In this document: positions 1-12,686 of the stretch, piece by piece
Layout: each line of letters starts with the position of its first letter
How positions within the stretch are numbered: position 1 is the stretch's first letter
Assembly (NCBI RefSeq): GCF_024339025.1
Contig: NZ_CP101415.1
Location: forward strand, 620,001 to 684,000
Direction: 5' to 3'
DNA from: Mycoplasma bradburyae
GTDB lineage: Bacteria; Bacillota_I; Bacilli_A; Mycoplasmatales; Mycoplasmoidaceae
DNA: 64,000 bases
The notes under the pieces: generated by a model
Databases searched by the model: none
What the model was told of the DNA's origin: nothing
The model's input: only the letters and a program-made list of their open reading frames with translations
Program-made: the position numbers and the translations under genes

Positions 1-436
1 CTGAGTAAAACCCAATTGTGTAATCTGATGAACTTACATCGTTATCGATCGTTCCAGGCATTGCTATTACATTAACACCCATTTCAGATAACAACTTAGC
101 TCCTTGATAAGAACCATCACCACCGATTACTACTAATGTATCGATCTTTTTTGCTTTTAGATTATTTAAAGCTTTTTTTCTGATTTCTAAATCTTTAAAT
201 TCAACTAATCTAGCTGAATAGATAAATGTTCCAGAATCAAAGAAATGATCAATAACTTCTTGTTGATTAGCTAAAACTATATTATCTTCAACCAAACCTT
301 TGTATCCTTCATATACTAAGTATGGTTGGATATTATTTAAAATTGCTTGCTGAACTAATCCATAGATCGCAGCATTCATTCCAGGGGCATCGCCACCTGA
401 AGTTAAAATCGCAATACGTTGCGTTTTAATCGACAT
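1..436 (-). CDS. pfkA: 6-phosphofructokinase, N-terminal part (runs off window)
   Basis: Glycolytic, cytoplasmic enzyme that phosphorylates fructose 6-phosphate with ATP. The visible N-terminal ~145 residues contain the nucleotide-binding motif LTSGGDAPGMNAAI near residue 10 and the VVIGGDGSYQGA motif near residue 105, both diagnostic of the ATP-dependent PFK family. The ATG at 434-436 is the first start in frame and gives the usual family N-terminus. The C-terminal half lies outside the window. It sits 38 bp upstream of nothing on its own strand except the end of lplA, so it could be read from the lplA transcript. Identification is firm from the motifs; completeness cannot be judged. Confidence 0.93.
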   Translation of the reverse strand, partial: MSIKTQRIAILTSGGDAPGMNAAIYGLVQQAILNNIQPYLVYEGYKGLVEDNIVLANQQEVIDHFFDSGTFIYSARLVEFKDLEIRKKALNNLKAKKIDTLVVIGGDGSYQGAKLLSEMGVNVIAMPGTIDNDVSSSDYTIGFYS

Positions 437-473
437 ATTAATACCTTTTTATCCTAATGATTATTATAATAAA

Positions 474-1472
474 TTATTTATTGTCAAACAATAAGCTCAT
501 TAATTCTTCTTTGGTTATCGTTCCTAAATATAACTTTAAATCAAATTGATCTAAAACATCACTAACACTTTGGTAATCAAATTTAACTCCTACTAAAGCT
601 TTTTGAATTTCTTCAATTTGAGCTACACTTAAGAAGTCACCATTAAATTTAATATCAGTAATTTTTCCTTGGTCAGTATTTAGACTTAATTCTAATTCAC
701 CACCAGTGAATCTTTTCTTATTATTAAATTTATATTCATTAGATGAACCATAAATTCAATCCCAAGATTTAAAATGGTTTTGCGCTCTATCTTTAATTCA
801 TTCTTTAGCTTGATCATCAAGTTTGATTTCAGTTAAATTTGAATATTTCTTGAAATAGAATTTTGTTAATTCTTGAACAAATCATTCAACTGGTTGCTTT
901 TTATCTAAATGATCAATGATGTTAGTAACTCTTTTTGCTACCGAATCAATACCTTTAGCTTGAATTTTTGATTTATCAACTTGCAGATATTTAGCTAACT
1001 TAGTCATATCTGTGTCGTATAAAAGCGTTCCGTGATGTAAGATCTTATCTTGATAAAGGTATTGTGCAGTTCCTGAGAATTTCATGCCTTCAATTTCAAG
1101 ATCATTGCGACCTTTAAATGTTGCGTTAATATTTAAGCTATTTAAAAATTCGATAATTGGTCTAGCAAAAAACTCGTAGGCATTGGAACGCTTTTCATCT
1201 AAATAATCAATATATGAATAACAAACATTACCCATATCTTGGAACACAGTTCCACCGCCTGAAAAACGTCGGATTAAATTAACATTATCTTTACTAGTTT
1301 CATTAATGTTAATTTGCGCTGCTGTGTTTTGATTTTTACCAATAAATACCGTATTAGCGTTTTGCCAGATATAAATAATTGGTAATTCTAGTTTTAAGTG
1401 TTTTAGAAGGTATTCTTCTGTAGCTGCGTTAATGTAGCAATCGTTAGATTCTGATAAGTAAAAATATGCCAT
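474..1472 (-). CDS. lplA: Lipoate-protein ligase A
   Basis: Attaches lipoate to the E2 subunit of pyruvate dehydrogenase. The 332-residue product has the LplA signature RRFSGGGTVFQDMGN (about residues 68-82) and the downstream KFSGTAQ segment, and the C-terminal accessory domain seen in full-length LplA (visible after the in-frame TGA at 882-884, which must be Trp). It is the last gene of the nox-pdhABCD run, so it supplies the cofactor to the enzyme encoded just upstream. A terminator-like hairpin (1492-1511) lies only about 20 bp before its ATG and no clear Shine-Dalgarno is visible, so translation may start from a very short leader or rely on read-through. Confidence 0.92.
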
Positions 1473-1484
1473 AAGTGCTTGTGT

Positions 1485-1511
1485 GATAAAAAAGACCCTT
1501 AAAAGGGTCTT
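1485..1511 (-). terminator. Rho-independent terminator after pdhD
   Basis: A perfect 9-bp stem (1492-1500 with 1503-1511, arms AAGACCCTT/AAGGGTCTT) is followed on the minus strand by a run of T. It lies between the pdhD stop and the lplA start and would end or attenuate the pdh transcript. Confidence 0.8.
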
Positions 1512-1529
1512 ATATTATTAATTAATTTT

Positions 1530-2942
<1,413 letters not shown>

Positions 2943-2950
2943 TTATTTTA

Positions 2951-4330
2951 TTAGATTAATAAACCATCAAGGTTTTCGATAATTTCTCTTAATGTTTTAG
3001 CGAAACGACCGATGTCAGCCCCATCAATTCATCTGTGGTCAGCTGCGATTGTAATAGGCATAATTTGCTTAACTAGAATTTGGTTATCAGGAGTTCTTGA
3101 TAATCTTTCTTCAACTGTACCAGTAGCAATGATTGCAACTTCAGGGAATTTAATGATTGGAGTACCGAATAAAGCGCCGATAGAACCAAAGTTAGTTACA
3201 CTAATAGTCCCTTCAGATAAATCAGCTAAACCTAATTTCTTAGAACGAGCTTTCTCAGCTAACGTAGTTACTTCTTTAGCGATCTCAATAATCGATTTAT
3301 CTTGAGCGGCTTTAATGTTTGGAACCATTAAACCATCAGCAGTATCAACAGCAATACCTAAGTTAACATTTTTCTTTAAAACTAATCTGTTGTTAGTTTT
3401 GTCGTATTGAGAATTAAAGATAGGGTAACTAGCGATAGTTTTAGTAATTGCTTTTAGTAAGAATGGTAAGAATGATAACTTAACTTGGTGGTTAGCTAAA
3501 ACTGCATCTTTAACTTGTTTTCTGTAAGCAACTAATTTAGTTACATCAAAGTTGAAAGTTAAAACAGTTGTAGGAATTTCATCATTAGCAGTAGTCATTG
3601 CCTTAGCAATAGCTTTTCTAACTGATGTAATTTCTTGATAAGTTTCATTAGCGTTAGCACTTGCAGGAGCAGATGAACCAGCAGAAGCAAATACATCACT
3701 AGAAAATACCTTAGCACCGTTAGCAGGAGTTACATTAGCTAAATTTACATTTAAATCACTAGCAACAGCTTGAGCTAAAGGAGTAGCTGCAAAACTTGGA
3801 GTAGCAGGGGCAGGAGTAGGAGTTGAGAAAGCAGGAGTTGATGAACTTGAACCACCTTGATCACCAAATAATCCGAATAAAGTATTAGATACTTTAACTT
3901 CACCTACTACAGAAGCGCCACCACCGCCTGATTCACCAGAATCAGCAGCAGGAGCAGGAGCAGCAGCTGGAGCGCTTGGGAATGAGAAAGCAGGAGCAGC
4001 AGCAGGAGCTGGAGCAGCTGAAGGGAATCCAAATGCTGGAGCAGCTGGAGCTGGAGCAGCGTGACTAGCAGCGGGAGCAGCAGCTGGAGCTGAACCATCA
4101 CCATTAAGGATTAACATTACTTCACCAACGTGAACAGTTTGTCCAACAGAAGCAAGAATTGAAGTAACAACTCCACCTTGAGGAGCTGGTAAGTCAGTTG
4201 TAACTTTATCAGTTTCAACTGAGAACATAGGATCACCTTCTTTAATTGTGTCACCTACTTTAACGTAGATTTGAGCCACAACACCTTCGTGAAGTCCTTC
4301 ACCAACGTCTGTAAATTTGTATTCAAACAT
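2951..4330 (-). CDS. pdhC: Dihydrolipoyllysine acetyltransferase (E2 of pyruvate dehydrogenase)
   Basis: Core subunit that transfers the acetyl group from lipoamide to CoA. Domains in order over 459 residues: one lipoyl domain with the lipoylated Lys42 in VETDKVTTD; a long Ala/Pro-rich flexible linker (about 80-185) interrupted by a Gly/Ser patch; a peripheral-subunit-binding domain (about 185-220, ATPLAQAVASDLNVNL); and the catalytic acyltransferase domain ending in the DHRWIDG active-site motif (about 431-437). The Trp in that motif is TGA (3029-3031), direct evidence for code 4. It is separated from pdhB by 138 bp with a hairpin and a possible promoter, so pdhCD may be expressed partly apart from pdhAB. 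Confidence 0.96.
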
Positions 4331-4370
4331 GTTTTATTTTATCTTTCTATAAATTATGAAAATATTGGTA

Positions 4371-4376
4371 ATTATA
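4371..4376 (-). promoter_or_regulatory. Candidate -10 box upstream of pdhC
   Basis: A perfect TATAAT on the minus strand, 41 bp before the pdhC ATG, downstream of the pdhB-pdhC hairpin. No convincing -35 is seen, which is common in mycoplasmas. In such AT-rich DNA the match alone is weak evidence. Confidence 0.4.
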
Positions 4377-4414
4377 AATTAATTAAATTTTAAAAAGTTA
4401 TTTACGTTAATAAA

Positions 4415-4452
4415 TATCGCTTTTATTAACTAAATAATTAATAAAAACGATA
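4415..4452 (-). other. Hairpin between pdhB and pdhC
   Basis: A 15-bp stem with one mismatch (4415-4429 with 4438-4452) and an 8-nt loop sits 16 bp past the pdhB stop. The minus-strand sequence after it is AT-rich but lacks a clean T run, so it could be a weak terminator, an attenuator or an RNA processing and stability element. Confidence 0.5.
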
Positions 4453-4468
4453 GATATTATTTAAAAAA

Positions 4469-5446
4469 CTAAGCTAGTAATTCGTTAATAGCATCAATTG
4501 TTCTTTGTTTAAGGTCGAATTGGATAGCTTCACCTTTTGCTAAAGGAACAGTAATGTCAAAACCAGTTACACGAGCTGGAGCTTTCTTTAAGCTGTGGAA
4601 TAATTTTTCAGTTACTTTAGTAATAATTTCAGAGCTTAAGCTGAATGATTTAACAGCTTCATGAACAACTAGTAATCTACCAGTTTTTTGAACTGAACCT
4701 AAAACAGTGTTTCAGTCTAATGGAGAAATTGTTCTTAAGTCAATTAATTCGATAAGACCAGCAGGGTATTGTTTAACGATTTCTAAAGTATCAATAACAT
4801 TAGCACCGTAAGTAACGATAGTTAATTGGTTACCTTGAGTTAAAACATTAGCTTTACCAATTTCAACAATGTATTCACCAGCTGGAATTTCTTGTTTGAA
4901 TGAACGGTAAATTTTCTTAGGTTCAAAGAATACAACTGGGTCTGGATCGTTAATAGCAGCTAACATTAAACCTTTAGTGTCATAAGGGTTACAAGGCATA
5001 ACAACTTTAACACCAGGAATGTGAGCGTAGATTGCTTCTAATGATTCAGAGTGGTGTTCTAAAGCTTTAATACCACCACCCATAGGCATTCTTACTACTA
5101 AAGGAGCGTTCATTTTACCTCTAGTTCTATGTCTAATTCTTGCAGCGTGACAGAATAGTTGTTGCATAATTAGATAACTGAATCCAGAGAATTGAACTTC
5201 AACTATTGGTTTTAATCCAGCGTATGAAGCACCGATAGCACTACCCATGATTGCGTTTTCAGCAATTGGAGAGTCTCATACTCTTTCAGCACCGTGTTTT
5301 TGTTGTAATCCTTTAGTAGCTCTAAATACACCACCTTCAAAACCAGCGTCTTCACCGTATAGAACTACGCTTTTATCTTTTGTTAAGGCAATATCTAAAG
5401 CGTTGTTTAAGGCTTCAATATTGTTTACGATAATTTTATCACTCAT
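4469..5446 (-). CDS. pdhB: Pyruvate dehydrogenase E1 beta subunit
   Basis: Forms the thiamine-diphosphate E1 heterotetramer with PdhA and decarboxylates pyruvate. The 325-residue product has the transketolase pyrimidine-binding half (GEDAGFEGGVFRATKGL near residues 27-45, PIAENAIMGSAIGAS near 60) and a transketolase C-terminal domain. The start ATG at 5444-5446 is preceded by a good AGGAGAACTT Shine-Dalgarno in the 24-bp gap after pdhA, so both genes are surely co-transcribed. In-frame TGA codons (for example at 4712 and in RVWDSP) encode Trp. Confidence 0.96.
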
Positions 5447-5470
5447 TATTTAAGTTCTCCTGTGCAAGAA

Positions 5471-6550
5471 TTATTTGTTTTCAAAGTATTTTTTAGCAAT
5501 TGCTTTTTGTTCTAGAAGATCTTCTGGCAATGTAGCAAAAGTGTGATCAAAAACATCATCAACTGTAGTTTTGATGTGTTGAAGCATAATGTTGTATTCT
5601 TCTTCAATCTTAGCTTCAATTTGTTGGAACATAGTTTGTTCTTTATTTTCGTCTCATAGACCTTTAGCTATTAAGAACTTCTTGATTCTTGCGATTGGAT
5701 CTGATTTTTTAGCTTCCGCTTCTTCTTCCTTAGTTCTGTATACTGAAGGGTCGTCTGAAGTTGTGTGAGGTCCTTGGCGGTAAGTAATGAATTCAACAAG
5801 AATTGGACCCATACCACTTCTAGCGTATTCAACAGCTTCTAACATAGCGTCGTAAGATGCTAATAAGTCGTTACCATCCACTCTTACTCTTGGCATATTA
5901 ACAGCGATTGCTTTAGTTGAAATATCGCTAGCAGCACTTTCTAAGTGAGTTCTTGTAGAGATAGCGTATTGGTTATTGTTAACACAGAAAACTGTTTGTC
6001 ATTTGTGAATTGAAGCCATGTTCATTGCTTCATAGAATTCACCTTCAGCAGTACCACCATCACCGATGAAAGTAACAGCAGCAGCTCTTTCTTTATTGTA
6101 TTTTAAAGCATAACCAATACCAGCAGCTTGAGAGTATTGAGCACCAATTGTAATATTAACCGGAACTACTCTTACACCTTCATCAAAAATGTTACCTTTT
6201 TCATTACCGTTTCAGTAAAGCATTAATTGGTAAGGTCTAACACCTCTGTGAAGCATTAATCCACCTGATCTAAATGCTGGTACTAATCAGTCTTTTTTAG
6301 TCATAGCTAGAGAAGTAGCGATTTGTAAAGCTTCTTCACCTAGGTTAGGAGCTAATGTAAGCATCTTACCTGAACGTTGTCAGATTAACATTTTCTTATC
6401 AAGTTCTCTCGATAAGTTCATGTAGTAGTAAGCTTCGATAATTCTTTCATCTGATAACTTTTGAACATAGCTAGGATCGATCACACGACCTTCGTTGTCG
6501 ATTACTCTATGTAATAGTTCAGGAATTTTATTTTTAACAATGATTGCCAT
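5471..6550 (-). CDS. pdhA: Pyruvate dehydrogenase E1 alpha subunit
   Basis: Catalytic alpha chain of pyruvate dehydrogenase E1, which binds thiamine diphosphate. The 359-residue product contains the TPP motif with GDGG...NMASIH (about residues 160-190) and the phosphorylation-loop-like segment VEFITYRQGPHTTSDDPSVYR near residue 270. Length fits the family. It is the first pdh gene, 58 bp after nox, followed by pdhB with a clear ribosome binding site. One in-frame TGA at 5654-5656 and several more encode Trp. Confidence 0.96.
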
Positions 6551-6608
6551 ATCTTTATTGTTTTGTCCTTATAGTTTAATTTTACTTTATTATTATTTTC
6601 TTTTTAGA

Positions 6609-8024
6609 TTATTTAATACTTTGTTTGAAATAATTTAACCCTAAAGCTTGAAGAATCGCGCTAATAATAAAGTTGAATGGTTTGTTGTAGTGAGGTAGGA
6701 AGAATACGTCAGCAAAAGCAATATCTACAAGAGTTAATTTTCTTTGGATTGCTAAAGCTAGGAAGTAAATAACTTCAGAATGGTTATTCTTAGTTGAACC
6801 CACTTGAGCACCTAATAATCTTAAAGTTTTAGGATCAAATACTAATTTAATCTTAACTTTGTCATAAGTGTTCATTCATTCTGGACGGTCAGCATCTTCA
6901 AAGTATGAAGTAGCAACTTCGATACCACGAATTTTAGCAACTTCTTCAGAGATACCAGTTGATGCTAAGTGGTGATTAAATACGTGAATAGCGTTAGTTC
7001 CAACAACATTTTCTAATTTAATGTTGTCCATTCCATTAATATGAGAAGCTGCTACAACCCCAGTTTTAACAGCATTAGTTGCTAAGTCGATGTTTTGATA
7101 TTCACCAGTTGCTGCGTTCATAATAGCTGCAGCACCACCAATTGCATAAACATCTTTAATAGAAGTTTGACAATATTGATCGATGATTAAAGCACCGTTT
7201 TTAACTTTGTGAGCATCTGGTAGTAATGATGTATTTGGTAAGAAACCGATACATTGAATAACTAAGTCAGCTTCAACTTTAGTTTCAACACCATCTTTTT
7301 CTAAAGTAATACCTCTAATTACCTTTTTACCACCTTCAGTGTCAACTAAGTAGCCCATCACTTTTGTGCCACATCTAACATCAACACCTTCTTTTTTCAT
7401 TGAAGTCGCTAAATCTTCACCGAATTCTTTATCAAAGTAATTCGCTGCAGGTCTTGGTAACATATCAACTAATAAAGTTTTTTTACCTCTTTGGTGAGCA
7501 GCTTCTACTAATTCAACACCAATATAACCAGCACCAATTACAACGATGTTATTAACATCAGGTTTTTTAAATTGATCGATGATTTCTAAAGCGTGTTGGT
7601 AAGTTTTACAAGTTACTAAACCTTCAATTCCACCACAGAATTTTTCAGTGAAATGAAGACCTGCATCAGCTGTAGTAATCGGTCAAGAACCAGTTGCTAG
7701 AATCAATTTATCATAGCTATCTTCAAAAGTTGTATCTTTAACTAAATCGCGAATAACAACAGTTTTTTTAGCATGATCAATTGATACAACTTCGTGTTTC
7801 ATGTGAACTTTAGCTCCCATTGATTGAAGTTGTTCTGGATTAGAATAGAATAAATCAGTTGTATCTTTAACAACTCCACTAACCGCTAAAGCAATACCAC
7901 ATCCTAAGAAAGAGATGTTATCGTTACGGTCATAAGCAACTACTTCTAATTTTGGATTTTCAGCCAGCATTGTGCGAATCGCAGAAGTACCAGCATGGTT
8001 AATTCCTACTACAATAACTTTCAT
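6609..8024 (-). CDS. nox: NADH oxidase (water-forming, FAD-dependent)
   Basis: Re-oxidises NADH with oxygen, balancing the NADH made by glyceraldehyde-phosphate and pyruvate dehydrogenases in an organism without a respiratory chain. The 471-residue protein has the N-terminal VVGINHAGTSA FAD motif with His10 and the catalytic redox cysteine Cys42 in SFLGCGIALAVSG, typical of the Nox/CoA-disulfide reductase family, plus an NAD-binding domain (VVIGAGYIGVEL) and a C-terminal dimerisation domain. TGA codons at 7683 and 6876 encode Trp. Its position directly upstream of pdhA suggests joint expression. The ATG at 8022-8024 is preceded by AAGGA. Confidence 0.95.
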
Positions 8025-8185
8025 TTATATATTTATCCTTATGAAATTTCTATATTTTTTAGTATAGATACTATTAATATAATTTTTTATTATTTTTTTT
8101 ATTATTTTTTCGGTAGACAGGTAGCTATTTTGAAAAGTTCAAAACTGATATTTTATTACAGTTATACTTGACAAATAGAATATTT

Positions 8186-9352
8186 TTATTTAGATAGACG
8201 AACAACATCGCGCATAATCATGATTTCTTCGTTCGTTCTAACTTGGTATACATCTACTTGGCTATTAGCATCTGAGATTTTTCTGTAATCTGAGTATTTA
8301 TTTTCAAAAGCATTTGAATCTAACGAAACTTTTAGCAAGTTAACTCTAGACATTACTTTTTGAACGATAGTAGCAGAGTTTTCACCAACACCAGCAGTGA
8401 ATACAATACCATCAATCGGTTCATTTATTTGGTTAGCGTATTTAACAATATAATCAGCTACTCTTTGCGTATATAAATCGATTGCTACTTGAGTTTTAGG
8501 TAAGTTAGCTTCAACATCTCTCATATCAGCATAACCAGATAAACCTAATAAACCTGATTTTTTATTTAAATCATTAGTAATTTCATCTAGTGTTCGGTTT
8601 GTTTGTTTAGCAATATATTGAATAACTGAAGGATCGATATCACCACTTCTAGTACCCATTACTAAACCTTCAAGTGGAGTGAATCCCATTGTTGTATTAA
8701 TCGATTGTGATCCTTTAATAGCAGCAACTGAAGCACCATTACCAAGATGACATACAATTAGGTTTACTGATTTCTTATTAAGAATTTCTTCGAATCGTTT
8801 AGTAATGTAACGATAACTAGTTCCATGGTAACCATATCTTCTTACTAAGTGTTTATCTTTTCATTCACCTGGTATAGCGTATGCTCAAGAAACTTCTGGC
8901 ATTGTTGTGTGGAATGTAGTATCAAATACTGCTACATTTTTAGCAGATGGTATTAGTTTTTGTACTACATCAATAACATCAGCTTCTGGTTTGTTGTGAA
9001 GCGGAGCTAGTTTAGCTAAGTCATAGATTTGTTCTAAAACTTCTGGTGTTACTAATGTTGAATCTTTTCAATAAGCACCTTGTACAACACGATGACCAAC
9101 ACCCACTATTTCATTTAGATCATTAATTACTTTATGTTTTTTTAATGATTCTAATAAGTGACTTAAAGCCTCTTTATGATTAGGGAAAGCAGCCGTGCTT
9201 TCTTCTTTAGTTCCGTCGCTGAATTCATATTTGTATGCGCCATCAATAAAGATTCTTTCACATAGACCTTTAGCTAACACTTTTTCAGAAGCATCGTAAA
9301 GTTGAAATTTTATTGAACTTGACCCAGCGTTAATTACTAAGATTTTATTCAT
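8186..9352 (-). CDS. ackA: Acetate kinase
   Basis: Converts acetyl phosphate and ADP to acetate and ATP, the substrate-level phosphorylation step after pyruvate dehydrogenase and phosphotransacetylase. The 388-residue product begins with the family hallmark [15 protein letters not shown] and carries GHRVVQGAY and the [10 protein letters not shown] motif. Length is normal. A -10/-35 pair and an AAGGAC ribosome binding site precede the ATG at 9350-9352, so it has its own promoter. It is followed by 161 bp of AT-rich DNA before nox, in which I recognise no gene. Confidence 0.96.
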
Positions 9353-9393
9353 TGTTATATTCGTCCTTTTGAAAATGATTTAAATAATGATAA

Positions 9394-9424
9394 ATTATAG
9401 ATTTTTCTAAAATTAATCTTTCAA
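9394..9424 (-). promoter_or_regulatory. Candidate ackA promoter
   Basis: On the minus strand TTGAAA (9419-9424) and TATAAT (9394-9399) are spaced 19 bp, about 42 bp before the ackA ATG; an AAGGAC ribosome binding site follows. Confidence 0.55.
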
Positions 9425-9450
9425 TTAATTATTGATATACAATAATTTTT

Positions 9451-11217
9451 TTAACCAATTTTTACATCTTCATCAACATAAGAGTAGTTCGACTTGGTGA
9501 CATTACTCTTAACTCAAGCAAGAATTGATGTTGTTACGCCCAATTGTCCAATAATCATTAGTGCGATTAATAATACCAATGGAACTAATGTGATTGATGT
9601 TAAATATGAAGTGATACCAACTGATAATCCTACCGTTCCATATCCTGAAGAATATTCGAATAAAACATCCATAATACTAAAACGAACATCAGGTTTCACT
9701 AAGATAAATGTAATGTGTGTACCAAGGATAGCAATCGTAATAAATGCCGTACTTAAAATAGTTATCAAATAAGCATTATTAACTGTTTCAGATGGTATTG
9801 ATCGTTTGAATAATCTCACTTGTTTATATCCCTTAAATTTCTGGAAAATAGCTACAATAACTAAAGCAAATGTTGTGGTTCTAATACCCCCAGCAGTAGA
9901 TGAAGGTGCAGCACCAATAAACATCAAGATACTTAAAAGCAACTTACTTGCATCAGTTAAGTTATACATGCTAATCGTAGCAAAACCTGCAGACCTAGTT
10001 GAAAAAATCATAAATCACAGGTTTAAAAGATAATTTAATTGAGGATTTTTACCATATATCGTATGGTATAAATCGTTTTCAGTATTTATATTAAGTGAAG
10101 ATTCAAATGTTAGATTACCTTTTAATGATTCCTCAAAGAATTGTGAAGTAACTCTAAATGACCCATTTTTAGCTAATAATTCAACTGGAGCTACTATTAT
10201 AATTGGTAACGTTAATAATATTGCTGAAGTTATCAATGATAGTTTAGTAAAGATACTAAACTTATACTTAATGGTATTTTTATATAGTCTTTTATATCTA
10301 ATTTTTTCATAAATATCAAAGATTGTTGGATAACCTATCCCTCCTATAAAGAATTGTGTAGCTGTAATGAATAATAAAAGGATATGATAATCGTTCTTAA
10401 AACTTGATAAAGAGAATGGTCCAAAAATATCAAAACCTGCGTTATTTATCGAAGAAACTGAATGAAATATTCCTGCTCAAATAGCAGCACCTGGGTTGTG
10501 ATAAGTAAAGAATTTTTGAAACTTATTATCTACTGTTATTTGTGACGCTTTAAAGTTAATTAAAGTGCTATCAACATTAGTAATTTGCAAGTTTAAAATA
10601 TTCTGTTGTTCATATGCTGGAACGAAATAAAAATACAATGCATAGAAGATCGAATATAGAATTTGAAAAATCATTACTGCTATTACTGAAACGATAATCG
10701 TTTTTGAAGTGGTCGATATTTTTTCACCACCTCTTTCTGATTGCAACAATAATGTTTTTTCTAATGTTGAATGATCTTTAAAAATTTTTGCAAATACTTT
10801 TCAAATTAGATATCAAAAGACAACGAAACCTACACCACCCACTTCAATAAGTATCGCTAGGATTACTTGTCCAAAAATAGTAAAAGTCTCTCTAACAACT
10901 AAAGTAGATAAACCAGTATCACTAAAAGCAGAAGTGGCTATAAAAAACGCGTCAATAAAAGAATACTTTTCTTTTTCAATTAATGCTTCTGCATTTAATC
11001 CTTGATAAGTTAAACTAGTTACTTTTTCATAGGTATCACTATATTTTAAAGATATTGGAATATATAACAAAATAGATCCAATTAAAATAAAGTAAATATA
11101 GAAATGAGCGATTTTTTGACTGATCGTTTCACCGATAAAAATAATCTTTAATAGCTTATAAATTTTTTGTTTTCTATTAAGCAAAAGATTATTGTTTTTG
11201 CCGCGTTTTTTTAACAT
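9451..11217 (-). CDS. ktrB: Potassium uptake transporter, KtrB/TrkH family membrane subunit
   Basis: Polytopic K+ translocating subunit in the cytoplasmic membrane. The 588-residue sequence shows the four pore-loop repeats of the TrkH/KtrB superfamily: SAFSDTGLS, INNAGFDIFG, RSAGFATIS and SGYGTVGLS, each carrying the conserved filter glycine, between hydrophobic helices. It is longer than bacterial KtrB because of a ~60-residue periplasmic-type loop near 10540-10620 and another near 10040-10160. The regulatory KtrA/TrkA subunit that often follows is not present here and must lie elsewhere. It starts 5 bp after the stop of the upstream CBS-domain gene, so the two form an operon. Ion preference is inferred from family only. 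Confidence 0.87.
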
Positions 11218-11222
11218 TTTGA

Positions 11223-12533
11223 TTAATTTATATTAGCTTCAGTTGGTTGGGTTTCATTTCTTACGATCTCTATCAGTTTAACTTTTGTATCTTCATCATA
11301 TTTTAAGTATTTTACAGTCATAAAATCATCGTAGTATATATCATTTTCAAACCTTGCGTTATGCTCTTTATTGTTATTGATATAATCCAATAATTTTATA
11401 TTCTTCTTAACATTAATACTAGGGTTAATGTATTTATGTAAGAAAGCTTGTGCATTGATCGATGAATCAACCATTCAAGTGTAAGCATTAATTTCTTGAA
11501 TATTACCAACCTCGTCTTGTTCATCATAAATCTGACCAACAAGTTGTTCTAGAAGATCTTCCATAGTAATGATTCCGATTGATTCGTAATCATTAAAATT
11601 ATTAACAACAATAGCTATTTGAACTCTATTACGTTTCATTAAACGTAAAACTTTATCAAGTTTGTAATCAACTAAAACATATAGCGGATCAGTTAGGTAT
11701 TCAAGTCAATTATCTTCATCTTTGTTTTCTACAATACTTAGATAATCTTTTAAATGCAATACACCTATTGTTTTATTTTCATCATTAACAATAGGTATTC
11801 TTGAAACATTATCAGTTAAGAAGTGTTTTTTTATTAATGAAATTGAGCTGTGCTGGTTAGCATATGTAACTTCTTTTCAATCAACAAAAACTTGATTAAT
11901 TGATATTTCGTCAAAGTTTATCGCGTTTTTTACCAACAAAGCCTCATCATCTTCTAAAACACCTTCTTTCTTAATTTCATCAATAAAGAAAGAAACTTCT
12001 TTTTCGCTCGTTTGAGTATTCGAATATTTTCTAAAAATCTTAGATATTATATAAGTTATCGGAAAAACTAAATAATAAAAGAAGATCATTAAAAAACTAA
12101 ATAATAAGACTGTTTTTATTGGTCTGAATTTAGCAATCGATTTCGGAACTATTTCACCAATAAATAAAGTTACTAAAGTAGTAACAAAGACAGCAATAGA
12201 CGAACCAACAGCTTGGTTACTAATGATCTTATTGAATAATAATGTAGAAAGCGTAGAAATGATAATATTGGCTAAATTATTACAAATCAAAATTGTTGAA
12301 AGTGTTAAGGTAAAATTCTTAATTAACTTATTAACAATTCTTGTTTTTAATTTCCCTTGAATATTATGTTCTTTTATATATCCGTTCCATTTAAAGCCAG
12401 TCAAACTTGTAAATGCTGTTTCAGAGGCTGAAAACACAACAGAAATCAATAAAAAAATAAATATTAGTACCCCATAAAGCACATATATGCCTACGGCACT
12501 AGTATCCGTGACGGATGGACTATCAGATGTCAT
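11223..12533 (-). CDS. CNNM/CorC-type transporter-associated protein (DUF21 + CBS pair), hemolysin C-like
   Basis: Membrane protein of the HlyC/CorC/CNNM family, linked elsewhere to magnesium or divalent cation efflux. Over 436 residues: an N-terminal DUF21 domain with about four hydrophobic helices and the ASETAFTSL motif (residues ~38-46), a CBS pair (about 215-335, with PIVNDENKTIGVLHLKDYL and IGIITMEDLLEQLVGQIYDE), and a C-terminal CorC_HlyC domain (about 345-420). TGA codons at 11877 and 11475 encode Trp. It is co-transcribed with the potassium transporter downstream. Annotated as hemolysin in many mycoplasmas, but cytolysis is not supported by the sequence. Confidence 0.85.
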
Positions 12534-12651
12534 ATAATTTAATTATTAAATTATAGATAATTATATTATATTTATTCATTAGATTGTAGCTATAGAATTT
12601 TAAACGTTTTAATAGTTAGAATTTGCGTCATTAATAAAAATTAATAATTTT

Positions 12652-12657
12652 TATAAT
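12652..12657 (+). promoter_or_regulatory. Candidate -10 box for the nucleoside kinase pair
   Basis: TATAAT on the plus strand, about 30 bp before the GTG start and upstream of an AAGGAAAAAGGGG ribosome binding site. The 157-bp divergent region also holds several TATAAT-like hexamers facing the CNNM gene. Confidence 0.5.
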
Positions 12658-12686
12658 ATTAACTAACTTAAAATAAGGAAAAAGGG

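Noticed and set aside
3907-4104. Leu-rich ORF in another frame of pdhC
   Set aside because: Shadow of the Ala/Pro linker repeats.
8025-8185. Possible terminator or small RNA between ackA and nox
   Set aside because: Only AT-rich runs and a 5-bp stem; nothing supportable.
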